Positions 28,724-37,842 of a stretch of DNA of 64,000 nucleotides are shown here, one piece after another (position 1 is the first letter of the stretch; every line of letters begins with the position of its first letter). The notes under the pieces are model-generated. The model had not been told where the DNA came from. It did not search any database and saw only the letters and a program-made list of their open reading frames with translations. The stretch comes from Polaribacter sp. (lineage in GTDB: Bacteria; Bacteroidota; Bacteroidia; Flavobacteriales; Flavobacteriaceae), in the NCBI GenBank assembly GCA_029245785.1, contig JAQWOR010000066.1:1-64000 (forward strand). The letters run 5' to 3'. The translations under genes and the position numbers were made by a program.

Positions 28724-29997
28724 GAGTAGAGAAAAACAACATATTTGAAGGGGTTGACTGGCTACTTGTACTCCTGTACGTATTGTTAGTTGGCTTTGGA
28801 TGGATCAATATTTATGCCACCTCTATTACTGACACCTCAACAGATTTTTTTGACCTTTCAACAAGATATGATAAACAATTGTTCTGGATTTTATTGAGCA
28901 TACCTCTTATTATTGGCATCCTTTTTTTCAATTCAAAATACTATGAAAAATTTTCGAGTATCCTCTATCTAATTTCAATTGCATCATTAGCAGGGGTATT
29001 TATACTCGGAAAAAACATCAACGGAGCTATGTCTTGGTATAGCTTTGGAGGCATCAGTTTGCAACCTTCAGAATTTGCAAAGGCATTTACAGCACTTGCT
29101 GTTGCAAAGCTCTTAAGTGACCGCCAATACAATTTAGGCTTGATTAAAAATCAAATCAAGGTATTTATCATTATATTTCTTCCTGCTATTTTAATTACCC
29201 TACAACCAGACCCTGGTTCTGCACTAATTTATCTGGCTTTTTTCTTTGTACTTAATAGAGAAGGGCTTACATTAAACTATATTATCTTAGGTGTAATTAC
29301 CATTGCATTATTTATACTAACCTTACTGTTTGGTCCTTCTACAGTCACATTAATTTCGTTTGTAATCATTACACTTTTTGTGTACTTTTTTGCTAAAAAA
29401 GATTCTACTTATTTACGATTTCAATGGTACAAAGTACTTAGTATTTACCTGACTGTAGGTTTGTTTATTTTTAGCACTAATTATGTATATAATACTGTTT
29501 TTGAACAACATCATAGAGATCGTTTTGATGTTTTACTAGGAAAATCTATTGATACAAAAAAAATCGGCTACAATACCAACCAATCTATCCAAGCAATTAG
29601 CTCAGGTGGGTTTTCCGGAAAGGGTTTTTTACAAGGAGACAGGACACAAGGAAAGTTTGTTCCAGAACAAGATACGGATTATATATTTAGTGCCGTTGGA
29701 GAAGAGTGGGGGTTTTTAGGAAGTGCTACGGTTATTATTCTCTTTATGTTACTGCTCTACCGAATTATTTATTTGGCAGAAACACATACCAATAAATTTG
29801 GACGAATTTATGGCTATGGTGTAGCCTCTATATTCTTTTTTCATATTGTGATTAATATAGGCATGGTTATGCAACTGCTACCAACCGTTGGAATTCCATT
29901 GCCATTTTTTAGCTACGGAGGCTCCTCTCTTTGGGGCTTTACACTGCTCTTATTTATCTTTATTAGATTGGACGCTCATAAAAGTTATGATTGGTAA
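28720..29997 (+). CDS. rodA: RodA, SEDS peptidoglycan glycosyltransferase
   Basis: 425 residues with about ten transmembrane helices. SEDS motifs include SLQPSEFAKA, QPDPGSALIY and the final GIPLPFFSYGGSS. The start is TTG, overlapping the mrdA stop, consistent with coupled expression. It polymerises glycan strands for lateral wall growth. A bidirectional terminator follows. Confidence 0.96.
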   Translation: MRVEKNNIFEGVDWLLVLLYVLLVGFGWINIYATSITDTSTDFFDLSTRYDKQLFWILLSIPLIIGILFFNSKYYEKFSSILYLISIASLAGVFILGKNINGAMSWYSFGGISLQPSEFAKAFTALAVAKLLSDRQYNLGLIKNQIKVFIIIFLPAILITLQPDPGSALIYLAFFFVLNREGLTLNYIILGVITIALFILTLLFGPSTVTLISFVIITLFVYFFAKKDSTYLRFQWYKVLSIYLTVGLFIFSTNYVYNTVFEQHHRDRFDVLLGKSIDTKKIGYNTNQSIQAISSGGFSGKGFLQGDRTQGKFVPEQDTDYIFSAVGEEWGFLGSATVIILFMLLLYRIIYLAETHTNKFGRIYGYGVASIFFFHIVINIGMVMQLLPTVGIPLPFFSYGGSSLWGFTLLLFIFIRLDAHKSYDW

Positions 29998-30010
29998 AAC
30001 CTTGTATAAC

Positions 30011-30044
30011 AAAAAAGCGTTCTGAAAAATCAGAACGCTTTTTT
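30011..30044. terminator. Bidirectional terminator between rodA and rpsT
   Basis: 15-bp perfect stem AAAAAAGCGTTCTGA/TCAGAACGCTTTTTT with an AAAA loop, 13 bp after rodA and 21 bp after the convergent rpsT. Confidence 0.92.
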
Positions 30045-30065
30045 AATATTGTATAAACTTAAAAA

Positions 30066-30317
30066 TTAAAGAGCCGCTACGTGCTTTGTTAATTTAGATT
30101 TTAAGTTCGATGCTTTATTTTGATGAATGATATTGTTTTTAGCTAATTTATCTAACATTGCAATAACATTAGGCAATAAAGCTTGTGCTTCTTTTTTATC
30201 TTCAGACGCACGTAAAACTCGTACAGCATTTCTTGTTGTTTTATGCTGATACTTGTTTCTTAATCTCTTCGCTTCGTTACTTCTAATTCTCTTTAACGCT
30301 GACTTATGATTTGCCAT
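30066..30317 (-). CDS. rpsT: 30S ribosomal protein S20
   Basis: 83 residues. It is Lys/Arg-rich and all-helical and starts [21 protein letters not shown]. It binds 16S rRNA. It lies 32 bp downstream of tRNA-Glu on the same strand and has no promoter of its own in that gap, so it is probably transcribed with the tRNA. Confidence 0.97.
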   Translation of the reverse strand: MANHKSALKRIRSNEAKRLRNKYQHKTTRNAVRVLRASEDKKEAQALLPNVIAMLDKLAKNNIIHQNKASNLKSKLTKHVAAL

Positions 30318-30349
30318 AATTCTTATTTTTAGTTTTTAATTAAAACTTG

Positions 30350-30421
30350 TAGTCCGTACGGGAATCGAACCCGTGTTACCAGGATGAAAACCTGGCGTCC
30401 TAACCCCTAGACGAACGGACC
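30350..30421 (-). tRNA. tRNA-Glu (anticodon TTC)
   Basis: A 72-nt cloverleaf on the minus strand. The acceptor is GGTCCGT/ACGGACT with discriminator A. The anticodon stem is CCAGG/CCTGG around loop TTTTCAT (anticodon TTC), and the T arm is ACGGG-TTCGATT-CCCGT. CCA is not encoded. It is the only tRNA in the window and reads GAA/GAG, the codons that became TAA in groEL and clpX. Confidence 0.97.
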
Positions 30422-30449
30422 ATTACAATCTTATTGCTGATTGCGGGTG

Positions 30450-30479
30450 CAAATATACAACGTTTTTAAAACTCTGCAA
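30450..30479 (-). promoter_or_regulatory. tRNA-Glu/rpsT promoter
   Basis: Minus strand TTG at 30479-30477, a 19-bp spacer and TATATTTG at 30457-30450, about 29 bp before the tRNA 5' end. Good consensus match. Confidence 0.7.
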
Positions 30480-30504
30480 TATTTTTTTTATTTTTTTTCG
30501 ACAT

Positions 30505-31983
30505 TTAATATGCCTTTGCAAAGAGTACTTTTCTAGCAGATGGTTTTCCAGAAAAAACACAGGCTCCAGCCTCTAACTTCTGATCATTTGGTATGCATCG
30601 AATGGTGGCTTTTGTGATTTCTTTGATCTTGTCTTCCGTCTCTTCTGTCCCATCCCAATGTGCAGAAACAAAACCTCCTTTGTTTGCAATGGCATCTTTA
30701 AATTCATCAAAGGTTGTAACCTCAGTTGTATGCGCATCTCTATATAACAAAGCTCTACTGAACAGGTTCTCTTGAATGTCTTCTAATAAGTTCGCTACAA
30801 ACGTTACAACATCATCTTGCGAAATGGTTTGTTTTTCTAGCGTATCTCTACGAGCAACTTCTACCGTATTGCTTTCTAGATCACGGGCGCCTATTGCTAT
30901 TCTAACCGGAACTCCTTTTAATTCATACTCCGCAAATTTTGCTCCAGGTCTAAAGGTGTCTCTATGATCAAATTTTACTGAGATTCCTTTCTTTTTAAAA
31001 GCAGCAACAAAGACCGCTACCTTTTCAGAAATCGCTTCTAATTGCTCTTCACTCTTATAAATAGGAACAATTACTACTTCAATGGGCGCTAATTTAGGAG
31101 GTAACACCAATCCATAATCATCTGAATGTGTCATGATTAATCCTCCAATTAAACGTGTTGAAACTCCCCAAGAAGTTGCCCAAACATATTCTTGTTTTCC
31201 TTCTTTAGAGGTATATTTTACATCAAAAGCCTTTGCGAAATTCTGTCCTAAAAAATGCGATGTTCCAGCTTGCAATGCTTTTCCATCTTGCATCAACGCC
31301 TCAATTGTGTAGGTTTCTTCTGCTCCTGCAAAACGTTCACTTTCAGATTTTGCTCCTTTAACAACTGGCATTGCCATAAATTTTTCTGCAAATGTTGCAT
31401 ATACTTCTTGCATTTGTTTAGACTCTGCTATTGCTTCTTTTTTACTTGCATGCGCCGTATGACCCTCTTGCCATAAAAATTCTGCTGTACGTAAAAACAG
31501 TCGGGTACGCATTTCCCAACGAACTACATTTGCCCATTGATTGATTAACAAAGGTAAATCTCTATAGGATTGAATCCATCCTTTATATGTATTCCAAATA
31601 ATGGCTTCAGAAGTGGGTCTTACAATGAGCTCTTCTTCTAATTTAGCATTCGGATCAACAATCAACTTTCCTTTATTGTCAGGATCGTTCTTTAAACGGT
31701 AATGCGTAACAATGGCACATTCTTTTGCAAAGCCTTCGGCATTTTTTTCTTCTGCTTCAAACAAGCTTTTAGGCACAAACAATGGGAAATAAGCATTCTC
31801 ATGCCCTGTTTCTTTAAACATCTTGTCTAATTCTGCTTGCATTTTTTCCCAAATAGCATATCCGTAGGGTTTGATAACCATACATCCTCTAACGGCTGAG
31901 TTTTCAGCTAAATCAGCTTTTACAACTAATTCGTTATACCATTTAGAATAATCTTCGGCTCTCTTTGTTAACTTCTTACTCAT
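30505..31983 (-). CDS. proS: Prolyl-tRNA synthetase (archaeal/eukaryal-type)
   Basis: 492 residues. Class II motifs are present: motif 2 region [21 protein letters not shown] with [17 protein letters not shown], and motif 3 region [20 protein letters not shown]. The anticodon-binding domain and the C-terminal zinc-domain remnant (CIPNDQ...ACVFSGKPS, ending KAY) follow. There is no inserted editing domain, as in this shorter type. A promoter is visible at 32039-32069. Confidence 0.95.
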   Translation of the reverse strand: MSKKLTKRAEDYSKWYNELVVKADLAENSAVRGCMVIKPYGYAIWEKMQAELDKMFKETGHENAYFPLFVPKSLFEAEEKNAEGFAKECAIVTHYRLKNDPDNKGKLIVDPNAKLEEELIVRPTSEAIIWNTYKGWIQSYRDLPLLINQWANVVRWEMRTRLFLRTAEFLWQEGHTAHASKKEAIAESKQMQEVYATFAEKFMAMPVVKGAKSESERFAGAEETYTIEALMQDGKALQAGTSHFLGQNFAKAFDVKYTSKEGKQEYVWATSWGVSTRLIGGLIMTHSDDYGLVLPPKLAPIEVVIVPIYKSEEQLEAISEKVAVFVAAFKKKGISVKFDHRDTFRPGAKFAEYELKGVPVRIAIGARDLESNTVEVARRDTLEKQTISQDDVVTFVANLLEDIQENLFSRALLYRDAHTTEVTTFDEFKDAIANKGGFVSAHWDGTEETEDKIKEITKATIRCIPNDQKLEAGACVFSGKPSARKVLFAKAY

Positions 31984-32038
31984 AATTAAAAGTTTGGCAT
32001 AAAATTTGTTATCTTTATCGTGGAAAATAATTCCAGCA

Positions 32039-32069
32039 CAAAACTAATGCAAAAAGGCTATTGACCCAA
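32039..32069 (-). promoter_or_regulatory. proS promoter
   Basis: Minus strand TTG at 32069-32067, a 20-bp spacer and TAGTTTTG at 32046-32039, leaving a leader of about 50 bp before the proS ATG. Confidence 0.5.
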
Positions 32070-32124
32070 TCAAAGTTTCATTTTTTTGCAATTCAGTATT
32101 AATTCGTCAATAATTCAACTTATT

Positions 32125-33096
32125 ATGAAAACTCATTTCTCACCTAAAAAAGCACTTCTCTTATCATTAATGGCACTGATATTCGCTTCTTGTGGAACCT
32201 ATCAGAGTGTTTATAACAATAACGATGGAATTTATGACGATAATGAACGTGCTGTTGTAATCGTAAAAACTAAAAAAGAACAAAAAAAAATAGACGATAA
32301 TTACTTTACAAGAGAACTTGACCGTGTTGATAGCATTAATGATGAAGATGTATTTACTGATGCCAATGAGTACAATTCTTTTAGCGATTATGAACTTATT
32401 GAAACCGAAAGAGACACTATAAACACCACCAACCCCAACACAAGAGTTTCTTATACTGAGAACGAACCTTGGGGGTATTCTGACAATGATATTGTTATTA
32501 CCTTAAATTTAGGCCATAACAATTGGAATTACTGGAATCCGTATTATGGCTATGGAAATCATTGGGGTTACCACTGGAGATTTAGACATGGTTTTTATGG
32601 AGCTTATGTATACGCTCCTTATTATTATGGCTATCATCATTTTAATTACTACCCTCCTTATTATTACCCTTTATACAATTACAACAACAGTTATTACAAT
32701 TATAACAATAACAGAAACTATACCTACAACAAACGAAGTTACACAAATAGCACTTCTAGAAGGTACAGCTCTACAAGCGGCAGAAGAAAAACAGCTGTAA
32801 ACAAACGTACTACAAATATAAGAGGAAAAGTATACAATACAGACAGAAAGTACAATACTAGAAGAGCTTCTCCTACAATAATAAGAAGGGGCAACGCTAC
32901 CAAAAAAAACATGTCTACAACGAAAAGCTCAAACACTTCTAGAAGACAAACATACACCCCTACAAAAAAAAGCACCTCTAATACAAGTACTAATTCATAC
33001 AGATTTAGTTCTTCAAGCAGAAGATCTAGCGGATCTACAAGAAGCTCAAGCTCTTCTTCAAGAAGTAGTGGGCGTAGTAGCTCTAGGAGAAATTAA
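32125..33096 (+). CDS. Low-complexity Tyr/Asn- and Ser/Arg-rich lipoprotein
   Basis: 323 residues from the ATG of MKTHFSPKK; an upstream in-frame start would spoil the signal peptide. Lipobox FASCG. Residues of about 30-110 are acidic. The middle is dominated by Tyr, Asn, His and Trp (NNWNYWNPYYGYGNHW and YYYGYHHFNYYPPYYY). The last 150 residues are Ser/Thr/Arg/Lys-rich (SSSSRRSSGSTRSSSSS). I do not recognise a named family. The basic tail could bind surface polysaccharide or LPS and the Tyr-rich part could self-associate, but this is inference. A FadL-like gene follows after 12 bp. Confidence 0.75.
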   Translation: MKTHFSPKKALLLSLMALIFASCGTYQSVYNNNDGIYDDNERAVVIVKTKKEQKKIDDNYFTRELDRVDSINDEDVFTDANEYNSFSDYELIETERDTINTTNPNTRVSYTENEPWGYSDNDIVITLNLGHNNWNYWNPYYGYGNHWGYHWRFRHGFYGAYVYAPYYYGYHHFNYYPPYYYPLYNYNNSYYNYNNNRNYTYNKRSYTNSTSRRYSSTSGRRKTAVNKRTTNIRGKVYNTDRKYNTRRASPTIIRRGNATKKNMSTTKSSNTSRRQTYTPTKKSTSNTSTNSYRFSSSSRRSSGSTRSSSSSSRSSGRSSSRRN

Positions 33097-33108
33097 AAAA
33101 CCGTTTTC

Positions 33109-34494
33109 ATGAAAAAAATCACACTACTTGCATTGTTATGTGCAATTACATTTCCTGCTGTTTCACAATCTTTAGGCTATCAAGATTTGGCCTTATTATT
33201 CTCTAAAGACACTTATTCTGGTACTGCTAGATTTAATGCCATGAGCGGAGCTTTTGGAGCGCTTGGAGGTGATGTTTCTGCCGTTAAAATAAACCCTGCC
33301 GGAGCAGCAGTTTTTAAAAACAGCCTATCTTCTAGTACACTAAGCTCTAAAAGCGCAGATATCACATCTGTATATTATGGAAATTCTAATCGTACTTCAA
33401 ACAATTATTCCAACTTCTCTCAAGCTGGAGCTGTTTTTGTTTTCAACACCTACGCCAATAGCAATTGGACAAAGTTTGCTTTTGATTTTAACTACTCGAT
33501 TCGAAATGATTTTAGAGGCCGTTTTTTAGCCAGTGGGAATAGCAACTTTGCTTCTTTTAATGAATTTCCCTTAGATATCGCTGACCCAAAAACACAATAC
33601 AACAATGCAGAAATTCAGCAGTATACAAATATCTATGAAGGAGAAATTTCTGAATATAATTTTGCCTTCTCTGGCACATATCAAAATAACTTGTACATAG
33701 GAGTTGCAGCAAACACATTTAATCTCAATTTCAAACAACAATCTCTCTTAAGCGAACAAAATAATGATGGTGCTGGAACTGTTTTAAATGCAGATTTTTT
33801 TCAAGTAAACCAAACCATAGGGACTGGATTTTCTTTGAGCGCAGGCTTTATTTACAAAGCCACCAAAAAATTACGTTTAGGGCTTTCTCATCATACGCCA
33901 ATTTGGTTTTCAGAAATAGACGAAGAAACAAACATTACAAACAACGATGGTTTTTTAGGAGATACCGAAATTGCGATTACTAGCAATAACACAACATACG
34001 CAAACACCGCTGGCGGTTATTACCCTTCTCAATTTTATTCGTACAACTTAAAAACACCTTCAAAAACCATCGCAAGTTTTGCATATATTTTTGGATCAAA
34101 TGGATTGATTAGCATTGATTACAGTTTAAAAAACTACACCAAAATGAAGTTTTCTGACACAGGTTTTACTGCCGAAAATCAATTTTTTCAAAATGAGTTA
34201 AAAAACACCTATGCTGTAAATATTGGTTCTGAATGGCGATTTAGTGCACTAAGTATAAGAGGTGGTTATCGTTATGATCAAAATCCACATATAAAGGCCT
34301 TTAAATCTGACGACATTAAAGGCTATTCTTTTGGTGCTGGTTATAAATTTGGCAACACACAATTAGATTTTTCGTATCAAAACAACTCTCATACAGCATC
34401 GTATGATTTTTATCCGCAGTACAATCAAGTAAACGCTGCAGACTTAACTATCGATAATCAAATTATAACCGCTACAGTTACTATTAACCTGTAA
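33109..34494 (+). CDS. FadL/TodX-type outer-membrane transport protein
   Basis: 461 residues. The signal peptide ends TFPAVSQS. The N-terminal plug-like segment (ARFNAMSGAFGALGGDVSAVKINPAG) is typical of the OmpP1/FadL/TodX family, and the rest alternates amphipathic strands up to a terminal strand ending ATVTINL. It probably carries hydrophobic substrates across the outer membrane; some relatives are annotated as hemin receptors. It is likely cotranscribed with the upstream lipoprotein gene. Confidence 0.8.
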   Translation: MKKITLLALLCAITFPAVSQSLGYQDLALLFSKDTYSGTARFNAMSGAFGALGGDVSAVKINPAGAAVFKNSLSSSTLSSKSADITSVYYGNSNRTSNNYSNFSQAGAVFVFNTYANSNWTKFAFDFNYSIRNDFRGRFLASGNSNFASFNEFPLDIADPKTQYNNAEIQQYTNIYEGEISEYNFAFSGTYQNNLYIGVAANTFNLNFKQQSLLSEQNNDGAGTVLNADFFQVNQTIGTGFSLSAGFIYKATKKLRLGLSHHTPIWFSEIDEETNITNNDGFLGDTEIAITSNNTTYANTAGGYYPSQFYSYNLKTPSKTIASFAYIFGSNGLISIDYSLKNYTKMKFSDTGFTAENQFFQNELKNTYAVNIGSEWRFSALSIRGGYRYDQNPHIKAFKSDDIKGYSFGAGYKFGNTQLDFSYQNNSHTASYDFYPQYNQVNAADLTIDNQIITATVTINL

Positions 34495-34545
34495 ATACAG
34501 GCAGCAACCCAATAAAGATTTCATCGGAAATAAACCTATAGGGTC

Positions 34546-34579
34546 TTTGTGATGCATTCATTTTTTTACATTAATTTTG
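34546..34579 (+). promoter_or_regulatory. Promoter of the NifU-like gene
   Basis: TTTG at 34546-34549, a 22-bp spacer and TAATTTTG at 34572-34579. Transcription would begin just upstream of the two candidate ATGs at 34602 and 34626. Confidence 0.6.
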
Positions 34580-34625
34580 CCGAGCAATTACATATTCCAA
34601 AATGGAATACAAGCCCTATAAAACG

Positions 34626-35516
34626 ATGAGCAATATTACTATTTCTACACAAAAAACAAACAACCATACGATTCTTAAATTTGTAAGCACCTCTATTTTA
34701 ATCAATGGGGGAAGTCATGAATTTAATACCATCGATGAAGCAAAAAATGCTCCGTTAGCACAACAATTATTCTACTTACCCTTTGTAAAAAAGGTATTTA
34801 TCACTGCCAACTTTATTGCCATTCAAAAGTACGATATCGTTGAATGGGAAGACGTGCAAGAAGAGGTTAGGGCACAAATTGAGGCTTATTTACAAGGTGG
34901 CAATACAGTTATTTCAGTAACTGAACCTACAAAACAAGCCATTGAAGTATATGCAGAGGTAACACCAAATCCTGCCGTGATGAAATTTGGCTCTAGTAAA
35001 TCTTTGACAACAACAGATGTTGAGTGTAAAAATATTGATGAAGCCAATGCAACATCTCCATTAGCACAAGAGCTTTTTCATTTTCCGTTTGTAAAAGAAG
35101 TTTTTATTTCTGAAAACTACGTGTCAATTACAAAATTTGACATGGTAGAGTGGGACGCTATTTATCCAGAATTAAGAACCTTTATCCGTAGCTATCTTCA
35201 AGAAAATAAAACAATTATCAAGCAACTTTCAAAAAAAGTGGAAAACAGCGTTATAACACCTGCTGAAAATTTAGATGAAACATCTACTAAAATCATTGCT
35301 ATTTTAGAAGAACATATAAAGCCCGCAGTTGCTTCTGACGGAGGAAACATTGCATTTCAATCGTATGACAAAGAGCATAAAATTGTAAATGTTATTTTAC
35401 AAGGTGCCTGTAGTGGGTGCCCTTCTGCAACGATTACCTTAAAAAACGGAATTGAAACCATGTTAAAAGACATGTTACCAAATCAGATTAATGAAGTTGT
35501 TGCCATTAACGGATAA
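34626..35516 (+). CDS. NifU/Nfu-type Fe-S cluster carrier with duplicated N-domain
   Basis: 296 residues from MSNITISTQ; an in-frame ATG lies eight codons earlier. Two Nfu N-terminal domains follow each other: the first with APLAQQLFYLPFVKKVFI, the second with SPLAQELFHFPFVKEVFIS. The C-terminal NifU domain has the cluster-binding CxxC in GACSGCPSATITLKNGIE. It is a scaffold or carrier that delivers 4Fe-4S clusters in the cytoplasm. It is followed by menG/ubiE. Confidence 0.9.
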   Translation: MSNITISTQKTNNHTILKFVSTSILINGGSHEFNTIDEAKNAPLAQQLFYLPFVKKVFITANFIAIQKYDIVEWEDVQEEVRAQIEAYLQGGNTVISVTEPTKQAIEVYAEVTPNPAVMKFGSSKSLTTTDVECKNIDEANATSPLAQELFHFPFVKEVFISENYVSITKFDMVEWDAIYPELRTFIRSYLQENKTIIKQLSKKVENSVITPAENLDETSTKIIAILEEHIKPAVASDGGNIAFQSYDKEHKIVNVILQGACSGCPSATITLKNGIETMLKDMLPNQINEVVAING

Positions 35517-35563
35517 GCCTATTTTTCAAAGAGAGTACATTGATTTAAAAACAACACATTGTA

Positions 35564-36292
35564 ATGCCAGAAAACGTAAAACCATATAAAGACTCAACCC
35601 TTGGAAAGAAAGAGCAAGTTACTCAAATGTTTGATGCTATTTCTGAAAATTACGACAACTTAAATAGAGTTATTTCTTTTGGAATAGATGTAAAATGGCG
35701 TAAAAAAGTGGTAGCTATTGTGGGCAAAAGCCAACCAAAAAAAATTTTAGACATTGCTACTGGAACTGGAGATTTGGCCATTATGCTTTCACAACTACAT
35801 CCAGATAAAATTATTGGCTTAGACATTTCTGAAGGAATGCTAAGTGTGGGGAAAGAAAAAATTGCCAAAGCAGGCTTGTCTGAAATGATAGAAATGATTA
35901 TTGGCGATTCAGAAAACATGCCCTTTGAAGATGCTTCTTTTGATGCCATAACAGTTTCTTTTGGTGTTCGGAATTTTGCTAATTTAGACAAAGGCTTACA
36001 AGAAATTAAACGTCTTTTAAAACCTGGTGGAACCTTTGTGGTACTAGAGACTTCTGTTCCAACCAAGTTTCCGTTCAAACAAGGATATCATTTTTATACA
36101 TCTTTTATCCTTCCAGTAATTGGAAAGTTGTTTTCTAAAGACAATGTTGCGTATTCTTATTTATCAGAATCTGCTAATTCTTTTCCTTTCGGGAAAAAGT
36201 TCAACAATATTTTATTAAAAAATGGGTTTAGTACTGCAACAGACAAGCCCGTAACTTTTGGAGTCGCTTCAATTTATACGGCTACAAAATAA
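35564..36292 (+). CDS. menG: Demethylmenaquinone / quinone C-methyltransferase
   Basis: 242 residues, class I SAM methyltransferase. Motif I is [13 protein letters not shown]. The UbiE signatures [19 protein letters not shown] and [24 protein letters not shown] are present. Flavobacteria use menaquinone, so the role is probably methylation of demethylmenaquinone. It lies upstream of porT, separated by a short palindromic element. Confidence 0.94.
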   Translation: MPENVKPYKDSTLGKKEQVTQMFDAISENYDNLNRVISFGIDVKWRKKVVAIVGKSQPKKILDIATGTGDLAIMLSQLHPDKIIGLDISEGMLSVGKEKIAKAGLSEMIEMIIGDSENMPFEDASFDAITVSFGVRNFANLDKGLQEIKRLLKPGGTFVVLETSVPTKFPFKQGYHFYTSFILPVIGKLFSKDNVAYSYLSESANSFPFGKKFNNILLKNGFSTATDKPVTFGVASIYTATK

Positions 36293-36293
36293 C

Positions 36294-36312
36294 TACTGAA
36301 ACAAGTTCAGTA
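36294..36312. repeat. Single copy of the CTGAAACAAGTTCAG palindrome
   Basis: Arms TACTGAA/TTCAGTA around ACAAG. It shares the core of the elements at 5020-5093 and fills most of the 26-bp gap between menG and porT, just before the porT start. Confidence 0.65.
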
Positions 36313-36318
36313 CAAGAA

Positions 36319-37023
36319 ATGAAAAATTTACAATTCATATTTTTAGGATGTTTTTTAGTGCTATCAAGTGTTTTGACAGCGCAAAAAAATCGTGTGGAAT
36401 ATTTACCGAATTTTGACAAACACCCGTTTCACTATGGATTTTATCTAGGAATCAATCAAAATGATTTTAAACTAGACTACAAAGAAAGTAATTACTCAAA
36501 CACTGCGCTTATTAAAGTGGCTCCTACATTGGGGTTTAATGTAGGCTTAATTGCCGATATGCGACTGCATAAAAACATCAATTTACGTTTTGAACCTGGC
36601 TTAACAAGCAACTCTAAAACAATTGCTTTTTCACACATCAATTCCAAAAAGGATAGTATTCGAGAAATTGGCTCTACCTATTTACGTATTCCTTTAGTAG
36701 TAAAATTTAGCACTGATAGAATGGACAACGTAAAACCCTATGTGTTGGCGGGACTTTCTTATAATTACAATTTCTCTAGTAATGAGAAAAACCCAGATGA
36801 CAATGCTAGCGGAGAGTTTAGAATGAAAACACATAGTTTTATGTATGAGGTTGGAATTGGAATTGACCTGTACTTGTATTTTTTTAAATTTTCACCGTCC
36901 ATTAGAGGTGTTTTTGCACTGAACAATGAATTAAAATACGATACTGATTCAAATAGCAAATGGACTTCTCCAATCAAGTTTTTAGGAACCCGTGGCGTCT
37001 TTTTAAATTTTTCTTTTGAATAA
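36319..37023 (+). CDS. porT: PorT/SprT, type IX secretion outer-membrane protein
   Basis: 234 residues. Signal peptide ending VLTAQ. The family pattern is recognisable: HPFHYGFYLGINQNDFKL, VGLIADMRLHKNINLRFEPGL, STYLRIPLVVKFSTDR and a C-terminal TRGVFLNFSFE strand. The beta-barrel protein is needed for secretion of type IX cargo and for gliding (SprT in Flavobacterium). The menG-porT-trmH order matches what I recall of other flavobacteria. The frame is intact. Confidence 0.9.
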   Translation: MKNLQFIFLGCFLVLSSVLTAQKNRVEYLPNFDKHPFHYGFYLGINQNDFKLDYKESNYSNTALIKVAPTLGFNVGLIADMRLHKNINLRFEPGLTSNSKTIAFSHINSKKDSIREIGSTYLRIPLVVKFSTDRMDNVKPYVLAGLSYNYNFSSNEKNPDDNASGEFRMKTHSFMYEVGIGIDLYLYFFKFSPSIRGVFALNNELKYDTDSNSKWTSPIKFLGTRGVFLNFSFE

Positions 37024-37041
37024 CACCCCTTGTAGTTTAGT

Positions 37042-37770
37042 TTAAGCTCTCTTAAATTCACTTAATAAAATTGCCGTTGCAGTTGCCACGTTTAAACTTT
37101 CTGTTTTTTGTTCATTTCCAAATCTTGGAATTGAAATTTTTTGTTGCACCAAATTCCTAATTTCATCGGAAATTCCGTTGGCCTCATTTCCCATTATCAA
37201 TACCGCTTCTTTTGGCAATGTTACTTTATAAACGTTTGCACCACCCATATCTGCTGCAAAAACGGGCAATTTTGTTTCTTGTAAAAACGGAAATAAATCT
37301 ATATAAACAACAGCAACTCTTGTTAAAGACCCCATAGAAGCTTGTACCACTTTTTGATTGAAACAATCAACCGTATTGCTAGAGCAAACCAATTGAGAAA
37401 CACCAAACCAATCGCACAGCCTAATAATTGTACCGAGGTTTCCAGGGTCATTGACTGCATCTAAAGCAACCGTTATTCCTTTAGAAGTAAGTGCTGTTTT
37501 TTCAGGAATTTGAAACAGTCCCAACACTTTATTTGGCGTTTTTAGTTGACTTATCTTTTTCAACTCGGCAGAAGTGACTTCTATTTTTTGATCTGAAGCT
37601 ACATCAATGGCACAATCATTGGTAACAAATAATTGTTCTAAAACAAATGAAGAGTTAAGCAACTCCTTAACAACCTTAACGCCTTCGGCAACAAATAGTT
37701 TGTGTTTTTGCCGATACTTTTTTTGTTGTAAACTAGTTATTAATTTGATGTGATTATTTGATAAATTCAT
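37042..37770 (-). CDS. TrmH/SpoU-type RNA 2'-O-methyltransferase
   Basis: 242 residues. N-terminal substrate-binding part (KYRQKHKLFVAEGVKVVKELL), then the SPOUT knot with motif 1 DPGNLGTIIRLCDWFG, motif 2 VLIMGNEANGIS and motif 3 IPRFGNEQKTESLNVATATAI. It methylates ribose in rRNA or tRNA; the target base is not predictable. Convergent with porT, 18 bp apart, and divergent from tamL. Confidence 0.92.
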   Translation of the reverse strand: MNLSNNHIKLITSLQQKKYRQKHKLFVAEGVKVVKELLNSSFVLEQLFVTNDCAIDVASDQKIEVTSAELKKISQLKTPNKVLGLFQIPEKTALTSKGITVALDAVNDPGNLGTIIRLCDWFGVSQLVCSSNTVDCFNQKVVQASMGSLTRVAVVYIDLFPFLQETKLPVFAADMGGANVYKVTLPKEAVLIMGNEANGISDEIRNLVQQKISIPRFGNEQKTESLNVATATAILLSEFKRA

Positions 37771-37807
37771 CTCTAAATTTTAAATTAGAAAAACCGTCTA
37801 AAAATAG

Positions 37808-37815
37808 TACTTTTG
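37808..37815 (+). promoter_or_regulatory. tamL -7 element
   Basis: TACTTTTG fits the consensus and lies 27 bp before the chosen tamL ATG. An upstream in-frame TTG at 37813 overlaps it and is therefore unlikely to be the start. No clear -33 box. Confidence 0.4.
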
Positions 37816-37842
37816 AAACAACGTATTCTTTGTACAAAACTA

